Of a DNA stretch of 64,000 nucleotides, positions 36,757-48,124 are shown in pieces. Below the pieces are notes generated by a model. It was given only the letters and a program-made list of their open reading frames with translations. It did no database searches and was not told where the DNA came from. Source of the DNA: Thalassia testudinum (taxonomy: Eukaryota; Streptophyta; Magnoliopsida; Alismatales; Hydrocharitaceae); the NCBI GenBank assembly GCA_037157565.1, contig JAZHRO010000063.1:89556001-89620000 (forward strand). The letters are read 5' to 3'. The number at the start of each line of letters is the position of its first letter. Position 1 is the stretch's first letter. The translations under genes and the position numbers were made by a program.

Positions 36757-39423
36757 TGTAAGACCCGTCACACTTTTAGCCTTTTAAGACGTCTGGAGTC
36801 TCAGTCAGACGTCTGTCTAGATGTCTGGACCCTTTCCCGAACGTCTGAAAATAAAATTTTCGTATGCGCTCTACACGAGGGCAGCACACAGAACATCTTC
36901 TTTCTCTCTCTCCTTTCCTCCCTTCCTGCCCGAACCCTAAACCCCAGCCATCTATAAAAAGCCCCCCTCCCCTCCTCTCCTCTCCACTCTACACACCACC
37001 ATCTCCACCTTTAGAGCTACGGGAGTGGCGAGAGGAGGCGAGCGAGGGAGAGCGAGAGGGAGAGGAGGAGAGTGCGGGAGGAGGAGGAGGCGGCATTCGA
37101 AGAGCTTCGGTGGAAGCTCATTGGAGCTCATACGACCACTGTGGGCGCGTGCGGGAGGAGGAGAGATTCCAGAGTGGCGGCCTCGTCCATCTGCAGCAGC
37201 TGGAGCTGCGGCGGATCGAGGAGGAGCGTGGTGGAGAGCACTGGGCGTGGGTTCTAATACTGAAAATTTTCCAGTATCTGACGTCTAGAGAGGAGTCCAG
37301 ATGGCTGGCGGAGCATTTGGACGTCTGGAGTCATGACCAGATGTCTGAAAGCTCATTTATCACGAAGGTACTTTCTTTTCGTGGTTACGGCCTTGCAGGC
37401 CTCACCGTAGAGGTAGTTGTCGGACCTGTTTTGGCGACTGCGACTGTTGTACGTAGGAGCAGCCTTGGGAAGGAGTGCGGAATGCTCTCCCATGCACTTT
37501 TGGATGCCTGATTAGATAGCCAGACGTCCAGAGGTGCTTCCAGGCAACCAGAGGAGTGGTCCGACGTCTGGAACTGCCTTCAGATGATTGTAGAGGAGGC
37601 TTGGATGTCTGAGGACACCGCAGGGACTTGAGGTGTGGTTCTTGTATCTTTTAAGATGTTTAGACTTATTCCCAGATGTCTGATTTTGGACAGTAGACAT
37701 ATTTTTGTCCTGTTTGGGGTTCGATCGAGATCTGATTTATGCAAACAAAGTATCTGTAGTTTCCTTGCGGTTTCTCTATGTACTAGAAGTCTTTATACAT
37801 TATTTTGGACCTTCTGTTTGTGATGCATTCTCTGGTATAGGGTTTTTGCCTGCTGCGTGTTTGTGGCTGGTAGAGACGCCTGGGTCTGCAGTTCGAGCCC
37901 CCAATACTCCCGAATTGTCTGGTAGAGTGGTTTAATGCCTTTAATAATATTCAAATAAGAATGTGTTGTAGAATTAACTGACTGGAACCCTAGGATGTGG
38001 CATGAACCCTAGGGTAGAGAAATGAAAGCACCGTTGTATGGAATAAGGTACTTATATGCAAAAGTTGAGATAAATTGCTAGCAATTTCCTGTAAAATAAT
38101 TGTGGATTGCTTGAGAATATGAGCTGCATGTATTTAATAACCAATTTCCTGTGAAATCACCAGTGGCGTGTATTGAACTATGGAAACACGAGCTGCGTGT
38201 ATATAAATTGAAACTGAATTGTGAATGGTGGAATCTGGATCGGAATAAATATGGTGAATATGAGAATGAACCCTACAAGGAATTAGGAGTAGAACTCCTG
38301 TGGTTGTTGGAAACCTGGAATGTAGACGGGAAGTGTGCTGGCCCTTGAGTACGTGGTACTAAGGAGAGCGACTGTCCCCTTTTCGTGTAGAGCAGAGCTA
38401 GCCGCCTTTGGGTTGAGACCCGGGGTTAGGATTGGCCACTCTACACCGACTCCTATTAGCCCTCGTGTACGTGGTATCGAGGTGAGCTACTAGTGTAGGG
38501 AGAGAGCTAGCCACCCCACGAGGCCCGGGGTTCAGCTAGCCACCCTACACCGACTTGTTAGACACTCTAGACAAATCGGGGTAGTCAGACGAGGGTGCGC
38601 AAACTGTGGAGGGGCGAGACCCCTGTTCTGAGAGGGCAAGGTCTTATACTGTTCCGTGTTGTACTTTGGGTGTACCCGTTAGCGGAAACGACTGGCCGCG
38701 TGTCAGTGCGAGGTAGCTACCCGTGCGCTTATCAAGCGTGCCGTAGTCACCGCTACGTCTTGACAGTGACCTCGGGGTGGTTGACTGGGTGTTGGACTAC
38801 CACGGGGGACTCTCCCAGCCAGGAGAGCACCATGTGTACCTTCTACTCTTCGGAAAAGACTGCAATCAAGATCGTTCCCATGAGGAACATGTAAGATCAA
38901 GAATATTTGGATATTGAGAAAAATGGGTGGAAAGGAAATATACATAAAACAAAATAAATAGAAAAGAGAATTAAATCTGCTACTTTTACTGTTTTAGATA
39001 GTATAGATACTACTCTACTTAGCGTTCGCTGACTTTGTCTTTTTGTAACACTGTTCAGGACCAGGAGTTAAGTAGCTCGAGCTTCCAGCTACGGAGGGTG
39101 CTGGGCCTAGTTGAGCCTAGTCGTAGTTTTGACACTTCTTGTTGTTTTCCTTACTGTTGTAGTAAGTATCAAACTTTTAGCTACTGTTGTCTCTACTGTT
39201 TACTTTCGTTTCCATCGTACTGTGTTGTGGTGGTATGTAATGGAACAAAAGTTTTACTTTCCTTTACTACTTTGCACGTTTTTACTGCTTAGTTATATTG
39301 CATATGTGAATGTGGTTTACTTTCCTGCTTTTTGGTTATTTCTTGTTTGACGACTAGGTCTTGGGATTAGTCGAGGCGAGTCAGTCCCAGGTCCTGTAGG
39401 GATCCGAGAACCGGGTCGTAACA
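36757..39423 (+). mobile_element. Tek1 3' LTR
   Basis: 2,667 bp, TGTAAGACCCGTC to GTAACA. TATA box TATAAAAAG at 36,953-36,961. It has the same array of CAGACGTCTGGA-like palindromes as the 5' LTR. The 215-codon frame at 36,864-37,511 lies wholly in the LTR, is broken in the 5' copy, and is regarded as fortuitous. Confidence 0.95.
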
Positions 39424-39428
39424 CATTA

Positions 39429-40813
39429 ACACCTTTTAGACTTGGGTTAGCTACAAAAGAATGTGTTTGATCAATCATGATTGATTCAGGTGGGTCAAAG
39501 TGAAAATCCTCCCCATCCTCAATCATGATTTCTTTGTCTAATTCCTCATAGCCATTTGAGCCTGAAATCTTGTTCATTTCTTCCAAATCATAGTCAATCA
39601 TTAGGGAAGAACTTGTGATGGAGCTAATTTCATCATTCATTTCATGCTCCAGTTCTTCTGTTGCCTTTCCTTTAAATCCATGATGGGATCATCAAATTGT
39701 TCAGAGTCAGATTCCCCATACCCAAATCTTGATGTCCCTGTTACTAAATTATTATCATTCAATTTCGGGACATTGACCCCAATCTTATCATTCAAATTTT
39801 CATATTCTTCCTCATTTTCTACCTGGTTTTGTTCAAAAGGATCCTCAATGCTTTCCAACATTAGGGAAGTGTTGATAGTGGACTGTAGCAATTTTGGGCA
39901 ACTAGGTGTGGTCCAATCAATTATCGTAAGGCCTTGTTCCATTCTCTCTGAGAAAGAAGTTTCTTTCATTACTTTATGTTGATCCTCTTTATCCAATTGT
40001 TGGAACATATCAATCATGGCTTATTTCCATTCAATCAATTCTTAATTCTGTCTATATAACACCAACTGAAGGCCATCAAGAATTGACTAAGAGCCATTAG
40101 GTTTCCCTTGGATTTCCTCCTTAGCATTCAAATCAGGGTTAGCAGGGTATGGTTGAGGATGGGCATTAGAGTCTGTATTGGGGTTTAGGTTCTTAGGTGG
40201 GCCCTCTATTATATCATTTTCAGGATCTAATTCCTCAAGAGGTACCATTTTCTGTTTAGTTCTACTCCAGAATAATTGAGGTTTTAAGTCCTCCCAGTTG
40301 GATTCTTCGTCGGGGGTCCAAAGCAAGGGTTGATCATTCTTGATTTTCCTAGGTTTATGATCATCAATTGATTTCCATTTTTCTAAAATCCCTTCCAATC
40401 CATGGGGTCAAGTAGGAGAGGTCCTTGAATTTAGATGACCTATCTTGGTTATGGTCCTAAGAAAGGTAGGGGTGTTGGTGTTCTCCTAGAGTGTAGGCCG
40501 TATCAGATTAGTTAATGGGTGGGTGGGACCTAAAAGAGGGGTCATCATGAGGAGAATCAAGATAAGGATCCTCAAGGTTTGGATCATACCTCTGAGTGGG
40601 TGGGTTGGAAGTATCCCAATAGATGGTTGATGCGTGTTGGTTAAAATTGGGCTAGTTGGGACAAGAAGGGTATTCTGGGTACTCAGGTCCTGGATTAAGT
40701 CCCAAATCAGGTGGTTGGTTATCCCAAGTAAACTGTGGATACAGTCTACTTGGGCTAGAATACAAATCATGTTGGGGATAGTTTGGGAAGGAAGGATAGG
40801 CATGGAAATCCAT
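39429..40813 (-). pseudogene. NA1 unknown ORF, N-terminal and central part
   Basis: It starts at ATG 40,813, the same relative place as gag in AthC (about 1.5 kb after the primer site). The first 55 residues are rich in Pro, Tyr and Asn (FPNYPQHDLYSSPSRLYPQF). The centre has EGILEKWKSIDDHKPRK and NWEDLKPQLFWSRTKQKMVP. The rest is acidic (VENEEEYENLNDKIG; LDKEIMIEDGEDFHFDPPES). At least two frameshifts and several stops break it. With 24,501-24,874 it would span about 580 codons. I do not recognise the family. It could be an extremely diverged gag, a captured host gene piece, or an element-specific protein. Confidence 0.6.
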
Positions 40814-42387
40814 TGTTTTGGAAGAAGTGGAAGGATGAGAGAAGAACAGATGAGAGAATGGTGTGTGCACAACCAAGCAAACAAATCTAGACCCTATAGT
40901 GTAGACCTAGGTGACCTACGCTTCTGAAGTAAATTCTAACCACACGACGAATTTGGTGTTGTCCTTACTCCTGAAGGTGGTAAAGTTGGGAAGGCGAAGC
41001 AAGGGGAGCATGTCCTGAAGGTCGCTAATTATGCCAAATCCTTGCTTGCTTAAGTCGTTTGACAATTGGGCCTCCCAACTTAGCACCTTTTGGAGCAAGT
41101 AAATGTCACTAATTTGCAATGCATTTAGGAAAAATACCCTGAAACAAACTCAATGAATCCTAGGTCCAACGCCTACTCAATTTTAATTTAGGGCTAGGTC
41201 AGTGCTTGTGCTCAGGGATTAAGTGAAGGGAATTAGGGGGGTTGATGCCCTTAAAGATTCCAATTAAGCTGTGTGCACAATCGGGTGCAAGGACCCAATG
41301 CTAAAACAAGTGTTTTTTTATCAAGCAAGATTGTGATGAACAGCTTTTAGAATTTGAACCTTGCTTTATTGGATTTTAGGATTCCACTTGTTTACAGATT
41401 CAATGAAGGCACAGAGATGTAGTCACATGGTTAGTGAAGATTGATTTTCTTTAAGGTATTTTGTGTGACTATGACATTAAAAGCACCCTAGTGTGGAAGA
41501 TCCTAGGGCATGCAACTTCTACTTGATGAATCTTATTTTTAATTTTTGACTTTATCAAGAAAGGTCCAATCAAAGTAAGAAATGACCCTATCCTGATAAA
41601 AATCAAATGAGATTTTCACCAAAATCAATTTTAAAATTTTTCGAGGACGATAGATTACCCAAATTTATGTTTTTTCAAGAGGGGGTCAATCTATCGAGAA
41701 CCTCTAGATCAGTGCGCGAGTTTAGAAATTGAATCATCACAAGCACTAATATTTTTCAAATGCAAAAATAGTCTTCAGAAGAAGTGTAGATAACTTCAAG
41801 ATCTTTCCAAAAATATAAATCTCTCACAAATCTGAGCTATGTGGAGTTCGCAACAAAAGAAACAACCTGCAGGTCTCCAGAAATCAGAGCAACCATGCAC
41901 ACTTTCAGTAGATAATTTTTCACAGCCAAAGTATAAGGAGTTTAGCTATGAAATTTTAAGTGGAGTTCTCCCACTATAAGAATCACCTTTAATATTTTTC
42001 CAAGAATTTTTAGAGGTGTTAAGAGTCCTCTAATCATGTGCTCAACCCAAGTCTAGAAAATAGTGTTGCGGAATTAACGGGTTGGGAACTTAGTGGTGGT
42101 GTTTCCTTTGACAAACACAAGAGAGGTTTTTTTTTAGAGCACCACAACTTAGATCTTTTCCTTGGTCCAAATATGAAGGGTTACCTTTGGATTGTGGGAA
42201 GACACGATATCAAACCTTCGGGTTGATGGCGGTCTTCTCTTGTGCTTCCTTTGATCCAATTCGATCCACTCTCCTTCCGTTGATAATGTGTGAGATTCCT
42301 GCAATCAAGAGGAAGAGAGAAAGGCTAGTTGGATAACACAAGTATGAATAATTCCCAAGGAAATGAAAGCAAATAAAAGATTCGTTG
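40814..42387 (-). other. NA1 5' leader
   Basis: Between primer site and ORF. Segments such as ggggggttgatgcccttaaa (41,235) and aaagcaccctagtgtggaag (41,479) have counterparts at 60,925 and 61,160 in the AthC leader, which ties NA1 to the Athila group. The small frame at 40,916-41,119 is not recognised. Confidence 0.65.
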
Positions 42388-42407
42388 CCTCCCCAGCAAC
42401 GGTGCCA
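42388..42407 (-). promoter_or_regulatory. NA1 primer binding site, tRNA-Asp type
   Basis: On the minus strand TGGCACCGTTGCTGGGGAGG resembles the complement of the 3' end of plant tRNA-Asp, the primer typical of Athila, with a few changes. It lies 5 bp inside the LTR at 42,413. Confidence 0.85.
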
Positions 42408-42412
42408 AAAAC

Positions 42413-44968
42413 TGACGTCAGGAAACGTGTTGGTTTAAATCGTTCATTGTAGTATGTTTTACTACATCAATTTTAATTAGAAATAATCAAACAAAAGTCC
42501 AATGATTGATCTCAGGGAGGCGTGAAATCAAATCGTTTTATCTCTTAAAGGTGTCACAAAAATGTATTTTGATTCACTTGCAAAAATAGAGAAAGTGAGA
42601 GAGAAAGAGATGATAGGTTTAGAAATCCATAGGAGAAATTGATTGCTAAAAGAAGGTTGACTAATATCGTTGCTTAAAACATAGAATTGTAGAATATGGA
42701 ACAAGATAACAAATTCTATTGCATAAGCACAAATGTCTAACAATAAAGCTAGAGGAATGCTTAATCAAACATAAACATTAAAGAAAACTAGCAATTAATG
42801 GAGAGGCGAGGTAGCCACGGCGGTGGAGGGCTTCGCACAGGGCTCAGCATGCCAGCAGAGGCAAAGGCCTCCCTTAGATTTCAGAAGTGTTGAGAGGAGG
42901 GCGGCAGAGCAAACCCCTTGCTCTTTTTCTCTTCTTCCTTTCTCAGAACCAGCAAACCAGAATAGACTGAGTATCCGAGTAAACGGATCGAGTCCAGACT
43001 CGTGAGGTGGACCATGGGCGTACGTATGGGCATGCATGCAGGGACCTCACCCCTTGTGCGTGCTGAGGCAATAAGCCGATATCACTTTTTCAATTTATGC
43101 GCTCTTGCGCACCCATTAGTAAACGAGGTGGGACTATGTTGTCTCCCTATTCTTCGCGCACAGCTGCAGGAGGTAATGCCTCCAATTGAAGGCGAAGGAG
43201 TTGTTGTGGTCTTCAGTCTAGGACCTGGGATAGATCATGGAGACACTACGTGTTGCCTAGGCATGGATTTGGCAAAGAACTTGGCCGTAGGAGCTTGAAT
43301 GACGTTGGAGAAGGAGGCGGCAGCAACCTAAACCCAAGAACACGGGCTAAACGCCGTAATTAGTATGCTCAGAAGGTTCGCCGGACCACGGCGAGTGTAA
43401 CTGTGTCCGTGGTTTGGTGTGTATGCATGTGTGGAGGGCTAACGGTGAGGTGGATTAGGGCAGATGGTGGGTGTGTTCGGTGGGAAGGTAGAGGGTGTTA
43501 AACCCTAAATTTCTTTAGGGATTTTGGAGGGTGAGTCGTGGTAGAGGTTTTGGACCAGTTGGCGAAGCGGATGGAGTTATGGAGCGGTAGGGACGCTTCG
43601 CTGAAGAAGTGGCTGAAGGTGGAGAAGATGAGGTGCAGGGGAAGTGGTTGGCGGTCGTGCGTGTGTCGTAAGTGTGAGAGAGAGAAATAGAGTGAGAGAG
43701 AGAGAAAAATAGCAGGACTTGGCTAGGTGGGAGAGAGGCGGAGGCAGTCGATTTTGGTCGACTGGCGTCGGAGAAGGAGGAGAGATCGGTGAGACGACGA
43801 CGACGAAACAGACGGAGAAACGCCCTCTCTTTGGCTGGGGAGGGTCGCGACGAAGAGAGGAGTCGAGGGAGTCGACCAATTTGGTCGTTGGACAGCCGGA
43901 GGAGGAGGATCGAAGAGGGTTGTCAGAGCAAGGGTTTTGGTGGCCGGAGAAGGAAAATCAAAGGTGGTTGATGCACCAAAACTTGCTGGGGAAATGCGCA
44001 AGGCCACGGGGGCCCTTTTATATGGCTCTAGACAGAGTTCTATGCTTGGAAAACAAGCTTAGGATCTCTGAGCTTCTCGCCGGAGTAGGATACCCAATCA
44101 ATCAAACTGTTCACATTAGCATTCTAGAGGGATTTAGGATCCCTAGATGGGCTCATTTGGAAGGCAATTACTTGAGTTTCCCTTTCAATTTTGAGAAGGA
44201 TTCGTCAAGAAATCACAAAGATCTTGCCCTCTAATTGTCACCGGAGTTTGTAGGATTAGAATTTCATGGCGGTAGGGACCTTTTTGTGAAGATGATGATA
44301 AAGTTAGGGACTGAAATGCAAAGAATTCAGAAGTTAGGGGCACATGTGTGAGATAAAAGTGTCAGACAGAACCAAATTGCAAAGTAGGTCAAGACAGTCT
44401 CAGATTGGGCCCAAATTTTGGTACAGATTTAATTTGGACCTAAGAAATTCAATGGTGAAGTTGGATTTTGGTTTTGATGTAGTTTGATTGGGTAATTTGT
44501 GCAAAAACCCAAATTAGGGCAAAAGTCTGCCTATGGCTCTATTTTAGGTCAAGACGGGTTTTAATGGTCAAATAAAGCATACCAAACCCTAAAGAATATT
44601 TTTATATGAATTTTAGAGGGTATAGGTGAATTTTATCCTGACCAAAACCTCAGTTAATTAAGCGAGTCTGTTTTTAGGGTTTTGGAAGTCATTTAATTCT
44701 CAAAACACGCGAAAACCCTTTTCTGCCTGTTTTAACCTACTTATTGGACTTTTAAGACCATTTGTCCTTTATCTAACCCCTGAGTAAACCTACAGTTATT
44801 CTGCATTCAAGATATGATGGTAAAATTACAATTTTGACCTTATTTTACTGTATTTCTCTCAGAATGATTTTGCAATGAATAAGGTCTCTCTGGCGGTTAT
44901 GTAGGAGCATTTAATGACTTAATCAGATCAAATTGAGCTAGTTATGGCTCATGATGGTGTTCCCATCA
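42413..44968 (-). mobile_element. NA1 5' LTR, chimeric (R-U5 family A, U3 family B)
   Basis: It spans from TGACGTCAGG beside the primer site to CCCATCA before CTCAC. The left 420 bp matches the NA1 3' LTR. From about 42,835 the two LTRs have nothing in common. The right 2 kb instead follows the solo LTR at 50,957-53,609: shared stretches include cctcaccccttgtg near 43,048, caaattttggtacaga near 44,410 and ctagttatggctcatgatg at the end. GC-rich frames at 43,577-44,234 are not genes. Confidence 0.8.
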
Positions 44969-45268
44969 CTCACCTCGCACTTGTTTGGTGGATCTGCTAG
45001 AAGATGCTTGCCTAACTCCTTAATTACAGTCCATGGGTTCAGGAGGAGAAGCAGCGCTTCTTCTTGGCATGCTAAAGATGTCTATCAGTATCCACGGAGG
45101 ATCCATTACAGGTTCTACATGTAAGTGTGAAAATGTTCTGGATTCTAAGTTCAGGAATCAACTTAAGAATAAATCCCTAAAAAAATCTTCTTGATAAAAA
45201 TTCTTTATGCATGAATGCCATTTTTTTTTTGACATAAAAATATGACATGCAATGTCCACCCCCCATGC
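44969..45268 (-). other. AthC 3' non-coding region, proximal part
   Basis: It lies between NA1 and the Tekay solo LTR. It contains gaagcagcgcttcttcttgg (45,050) and ccaccccccatgc at its right edge, a purine-rich run on the minus strand that was the target of the Tekay insertion (TSD CATGC). No ORF. Confidence 0.65.
45264..45268 (+). repeat. TSD of the Tekay solo LTR, left copy (CATGC)
   Basis: CATGC at 45,264-45,268 is repeated at 47,931-47,935, directly after the LTR. Confidence 0.92.
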
Positions 45269-47930
45269 TGTAATGACCCGGTTCCCGAGTCCCTACGAGA
45301 CACGAGAACTGGACCGACTCAACTAATCCCAAGACCTAATCGTCCAATGAGGAAGTAACCAAAAGAGCAGTAAAATAAACCACATTCAGCATGAATATAA
45401 CTAACAGTAAGAAAGTACAGCAGTAAGGAAAGAAACTACCACAGTATGTACCACCACAACAGTAAAACAACATTCATAATATAATTTGAACTGCAGGTAA
45501 AGAAAGTACAGCGGAAACAAGAACTACTCACTACAATGTAACAAAAAGAGGTACAAGAGACAGTGGTAACTCTGCTGGACCCTACTCGGCCCAGCGTCCT
45601 CTGCAGCCGCTGACCCTGGCTGCTCAACACCTGGTCCTGAAAAAGGTAACGAGTGTAACACGTCAGCAAAACGCTGAGTAGAGTGGCAACTAAAACTAAA
45701 AGCAACAGTAGAGTGTATAGTAGCTGTTATGTTCGATTACTTTCTTTATTCACGTCTTTCAAATGTCTCACTATTCCATTTATTCCTCAGATCTTTTTCT
45801 TGATCTCGAATGTTCCTCGTGGGAACGATCTTGATTGCAGTCTTTTCCAAAAAGTAGAAGTAGCATGTGGTGCTCTCCTGGCCGGGAGAGTCCCCCGTGG
45901 TGATCCTACCCGCAGTCAACCACCCCAAGGTCACTGACAGACGTAACGGTGACTATGGCACGCGCGATAAACGCACAGGTAGCTAACCCGTACTGGCACG
46001 CGGTCAGTCGTTTCCGTTAACGGGTGTGCCCAAAGCACAACACGGAACCAGTCCAGGGCAGAGCCCTCTCAGTAACAGGGGTCCAACCCCTCCACAGTAA
46101 CCAAACAGGGGCCTTGCCCCTCCACAGTCCGCTCACCCTCGCCTGACTACCCTAGTTTGCCCCAGCGGGCCTAACAAGTCGGTGTGGGAGGCTAGCAGAA
46201 CCCCGGGGCCTGTGGGGTAGCTAGTACCTCCCTACACTAGTAGCTCTCCTCGGTACTACGTACGCAAGGGCCAGCAAGTCGGTACAGAGTGGCCTGTCCT
46301 AACCCCGGGTCCCTGGGGCGGCTGGCTCCGCTCTGCACTAAACAGGGGGACAGTCGCTCTCCTTGGTACTCCGTACTCAAGGGCCAGCTTACTTCCCCAA
46401 TACTATTCCATTCACTTTGCAGGAGTTCTACTCCTACTTCCCCGTAGGGTTCCATCCTTTTTACTCAAACATCCAGGTTTCACTTTCCAGTTTCACATTC
46501 TTACAACCCATGTTCTCAGCCACGTTATTTATTCACAACAGGCAGCTGTTAATTCAAATTACAGGCAGCTTTATATCTCTTTCCATTTTCCAAGACTGCA
46601 GTATTATACATTCCACTAGTTTTCCCATCCTAGGATTCATGCCATATCCTAGGATCTATCATACAATCTAGTTTTCCAGCCCTAGGATTCATGCAACACC
46701 TAGGAGCTATCATTCCATTTATTTCTCATTCCTAGGATTCATGCAATGTCCTAGGTTCTATTTATGGTTCCATAATTTAACAGATTTTATTGATAACTTA
46801 AAGCCACTCTACCAGGTACAACGGGAGAAATGGGGGCGTGGTCGGGAATCCCGCGTGCCTCCGCGACCCCCGAGACTGCAACAGAATGGGGTCCTATCAC
46901 AAGGATCAAACACAAGGAGTATCTCAAAACAGTCTATAGCTACTGTAGATGGGTAGAGGAATTAATTTCGAAAAGAACGCAACTCGAATCGCGGAAAACG
47001 GAACCCGAACGGGCCCTAAACGGGTCGAAAACGACGACACTGTGCAAAATCAGACGTCTGGAACTTCTTCCAGACGTCTTAAAAAGTGGATCAGAGAATT
47101 ACCTTGTTCAGCGTGGTTTTCCAGACGTCCAGAAGTCTGCGGGGACGTCTGGACTAGCTCCCAGATGTCCGATGGTCACCCCGGACGTCTGGAGGTCGCT
47201 TCCGCCGTCTGGTACTACTGCCAGACGTCAGATTCGCGATGGATGGCGAATCACCGAGCCTGCTCACACCCATCTCCCTCCCTCAGTACGGTCAGTCGAC
47301 AGGAAGGAAGAAGGAGATGGAAAACTCACCTTTCAGACGTCTGGATGGTCTTCCAGACGTCGCCCTCGCCGTCTGGCTATCAACCCAGACGTCTGATTCT
47401 GGAAATTTTTCCAGAATCAGGGCGCTGCTCGGCCTCAGCTCGCAACGCCGCCCGCGTCGCACCTCGCACGCCTGCTGCTCAGACCGCAGCAGTCCCCCCT
47501 CCGCGTCGCTCCGCGCCCCCTGCGCCCTCCGCCGGCTAGCTCTAGTAGCCCCGGCGAGCTTGCCCTCACGGTAGAGCTCCGCTCTCGCACGCAGCACCTC
47601 CTCCGCGCTCACTGCGGCCGCCGCTGCCGCCCTCGCGCTCGCGCTCACGCTCACTGGCTGAAGGAGAATAGGGAGGAGACGGTGGTGACGGAAGTGAGGG
47701 GAGGCGTGGCCTTTTGAGGCCGTGCGAGGAGGAGAGAGGACGCGGCAGGGCATCTGCAGCCGCAGGGAATAAACGAATATGCGGGTCTGCGCGCTCAGGC
47801 GCGCAGACGACCCGCGCGTGTGGAAGATAACGGATTTCCAGACGTTTGGAAATGATCCCAGACGTCTGGTCCGACGTCTGGGCCACCTCCCAGACGTCTT
47901 AAAAGACGTCTGGGGCACGCGTTAGTTACA
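45269..47930 (-). mobile_element. Solo LTR of a Tekay-type element
   Basis: 2,662 bp, very close in length to the Tek1 LTRs. On the minus strand it starts TGTAACTAACGCG and ends GGAACCGGGTCATTACA. Homology to Tek1 is clear in the middle (for example cgttgtgctttgggcaca, wording near 46,030) and in the U5 part, and weaker in U3. Many AGACGTCT palindromes occur at 47,040-47,910, including a 26-bp palindrome at 47,889-47,914. Frames at 46,830-47,918 are GC-rich LTR sequence, not genes. Confidence 0.93.
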
Positions 47931-47935
47931 CATGC

Positions 47936-48124
47936 CTATTCATTACAATGTCCTCGTTGGAATGTATGCAGAAAAATTAAAAATGTAATAAGCGAGAGGA
48001 AGGGATATCACCAAACTGAGCTTGTTAATCCAGGTCAGTTTTGATAGCGAAATACCTGTATAGAATACTGGGTTGCTCTCATCCAGCGCTATGTTTAACG
48101 TCATTTGCCGGACTCAGTTCAACT
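47936..48124 (-). other. AthC sequence directly after pol
   Basis: It contains the Athila-typical phrase gggttgctctcatccagcgc (48,070) downstream of the pol stop. No ORF. Confidence 0.65.

Larger units (their letters stand above)
24880..39423 (+). mobile_element. Tek1: complete Tekay-clade Ty3/gypsy chromovirus
   Basis: Layout: 5' LTR (split), initiator tRNA-Met primer site, gag, protease, RT, RNase H, integrase, chromodomain-like tail, 3' LTR, CATTA TSDs. Length is 14,544 bp, or 10.4 kb without the solo LTR in its 5' LTR. The two LTRs are 2,675 bp (insertion removed) and 2,667 bp. The order of domains, the integrase C-terminal module and the absence of an extra ORF fit the Tekay/Del clade, whose chromodomain directs insertion towards heterochromatin. 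Many stops make it defective. Confidence 0.94.
21665..44968 (-). mobile_element. NA1: non-autonomous Athila-like element, split by Tek1
   Basis: Minus strand: 5' LTR 44,968-42,413, tRNA-Asp-type primer site, 1.57-kb leader, one unrecognised ORF (split), 1.5-kb 3' non-coding region, polypurine tract, 3' LTR 22,956-21,665. The leader and 3' region resemble those of AthC and the left Athila element, but no gag, protease, RT, RNase H or integrase is present. Without Tek1 it is about 8.75 kb. It would have needed Athila proteins in trans to move (inference). Its two LTRs differ strongly in U3. Confidence 0.82.

Noticed and set aside
36864..37511. 215-codon frame with Pro- and Glu-rich start
   Set aside because: It lies entirely in the Tek1 3' LTR across TATA box and leader. 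The 5' LTR copy (25,163-25,639) breaks the frame, and the residues read like translated GC-rich repeat sequence.
43577..44234. Frames of 100-171 codons
   Set aside because: Located in the chimeric NA1 5' LTR (leader and U3), with frames open on both strands.
46830..47918. Overlapping frames of about 190-208 codons on both strands
   Set aside because: They lie within the GC-rich half of the Tekay solo LTR. Frames open on both strands at once indicate composition, not coding.
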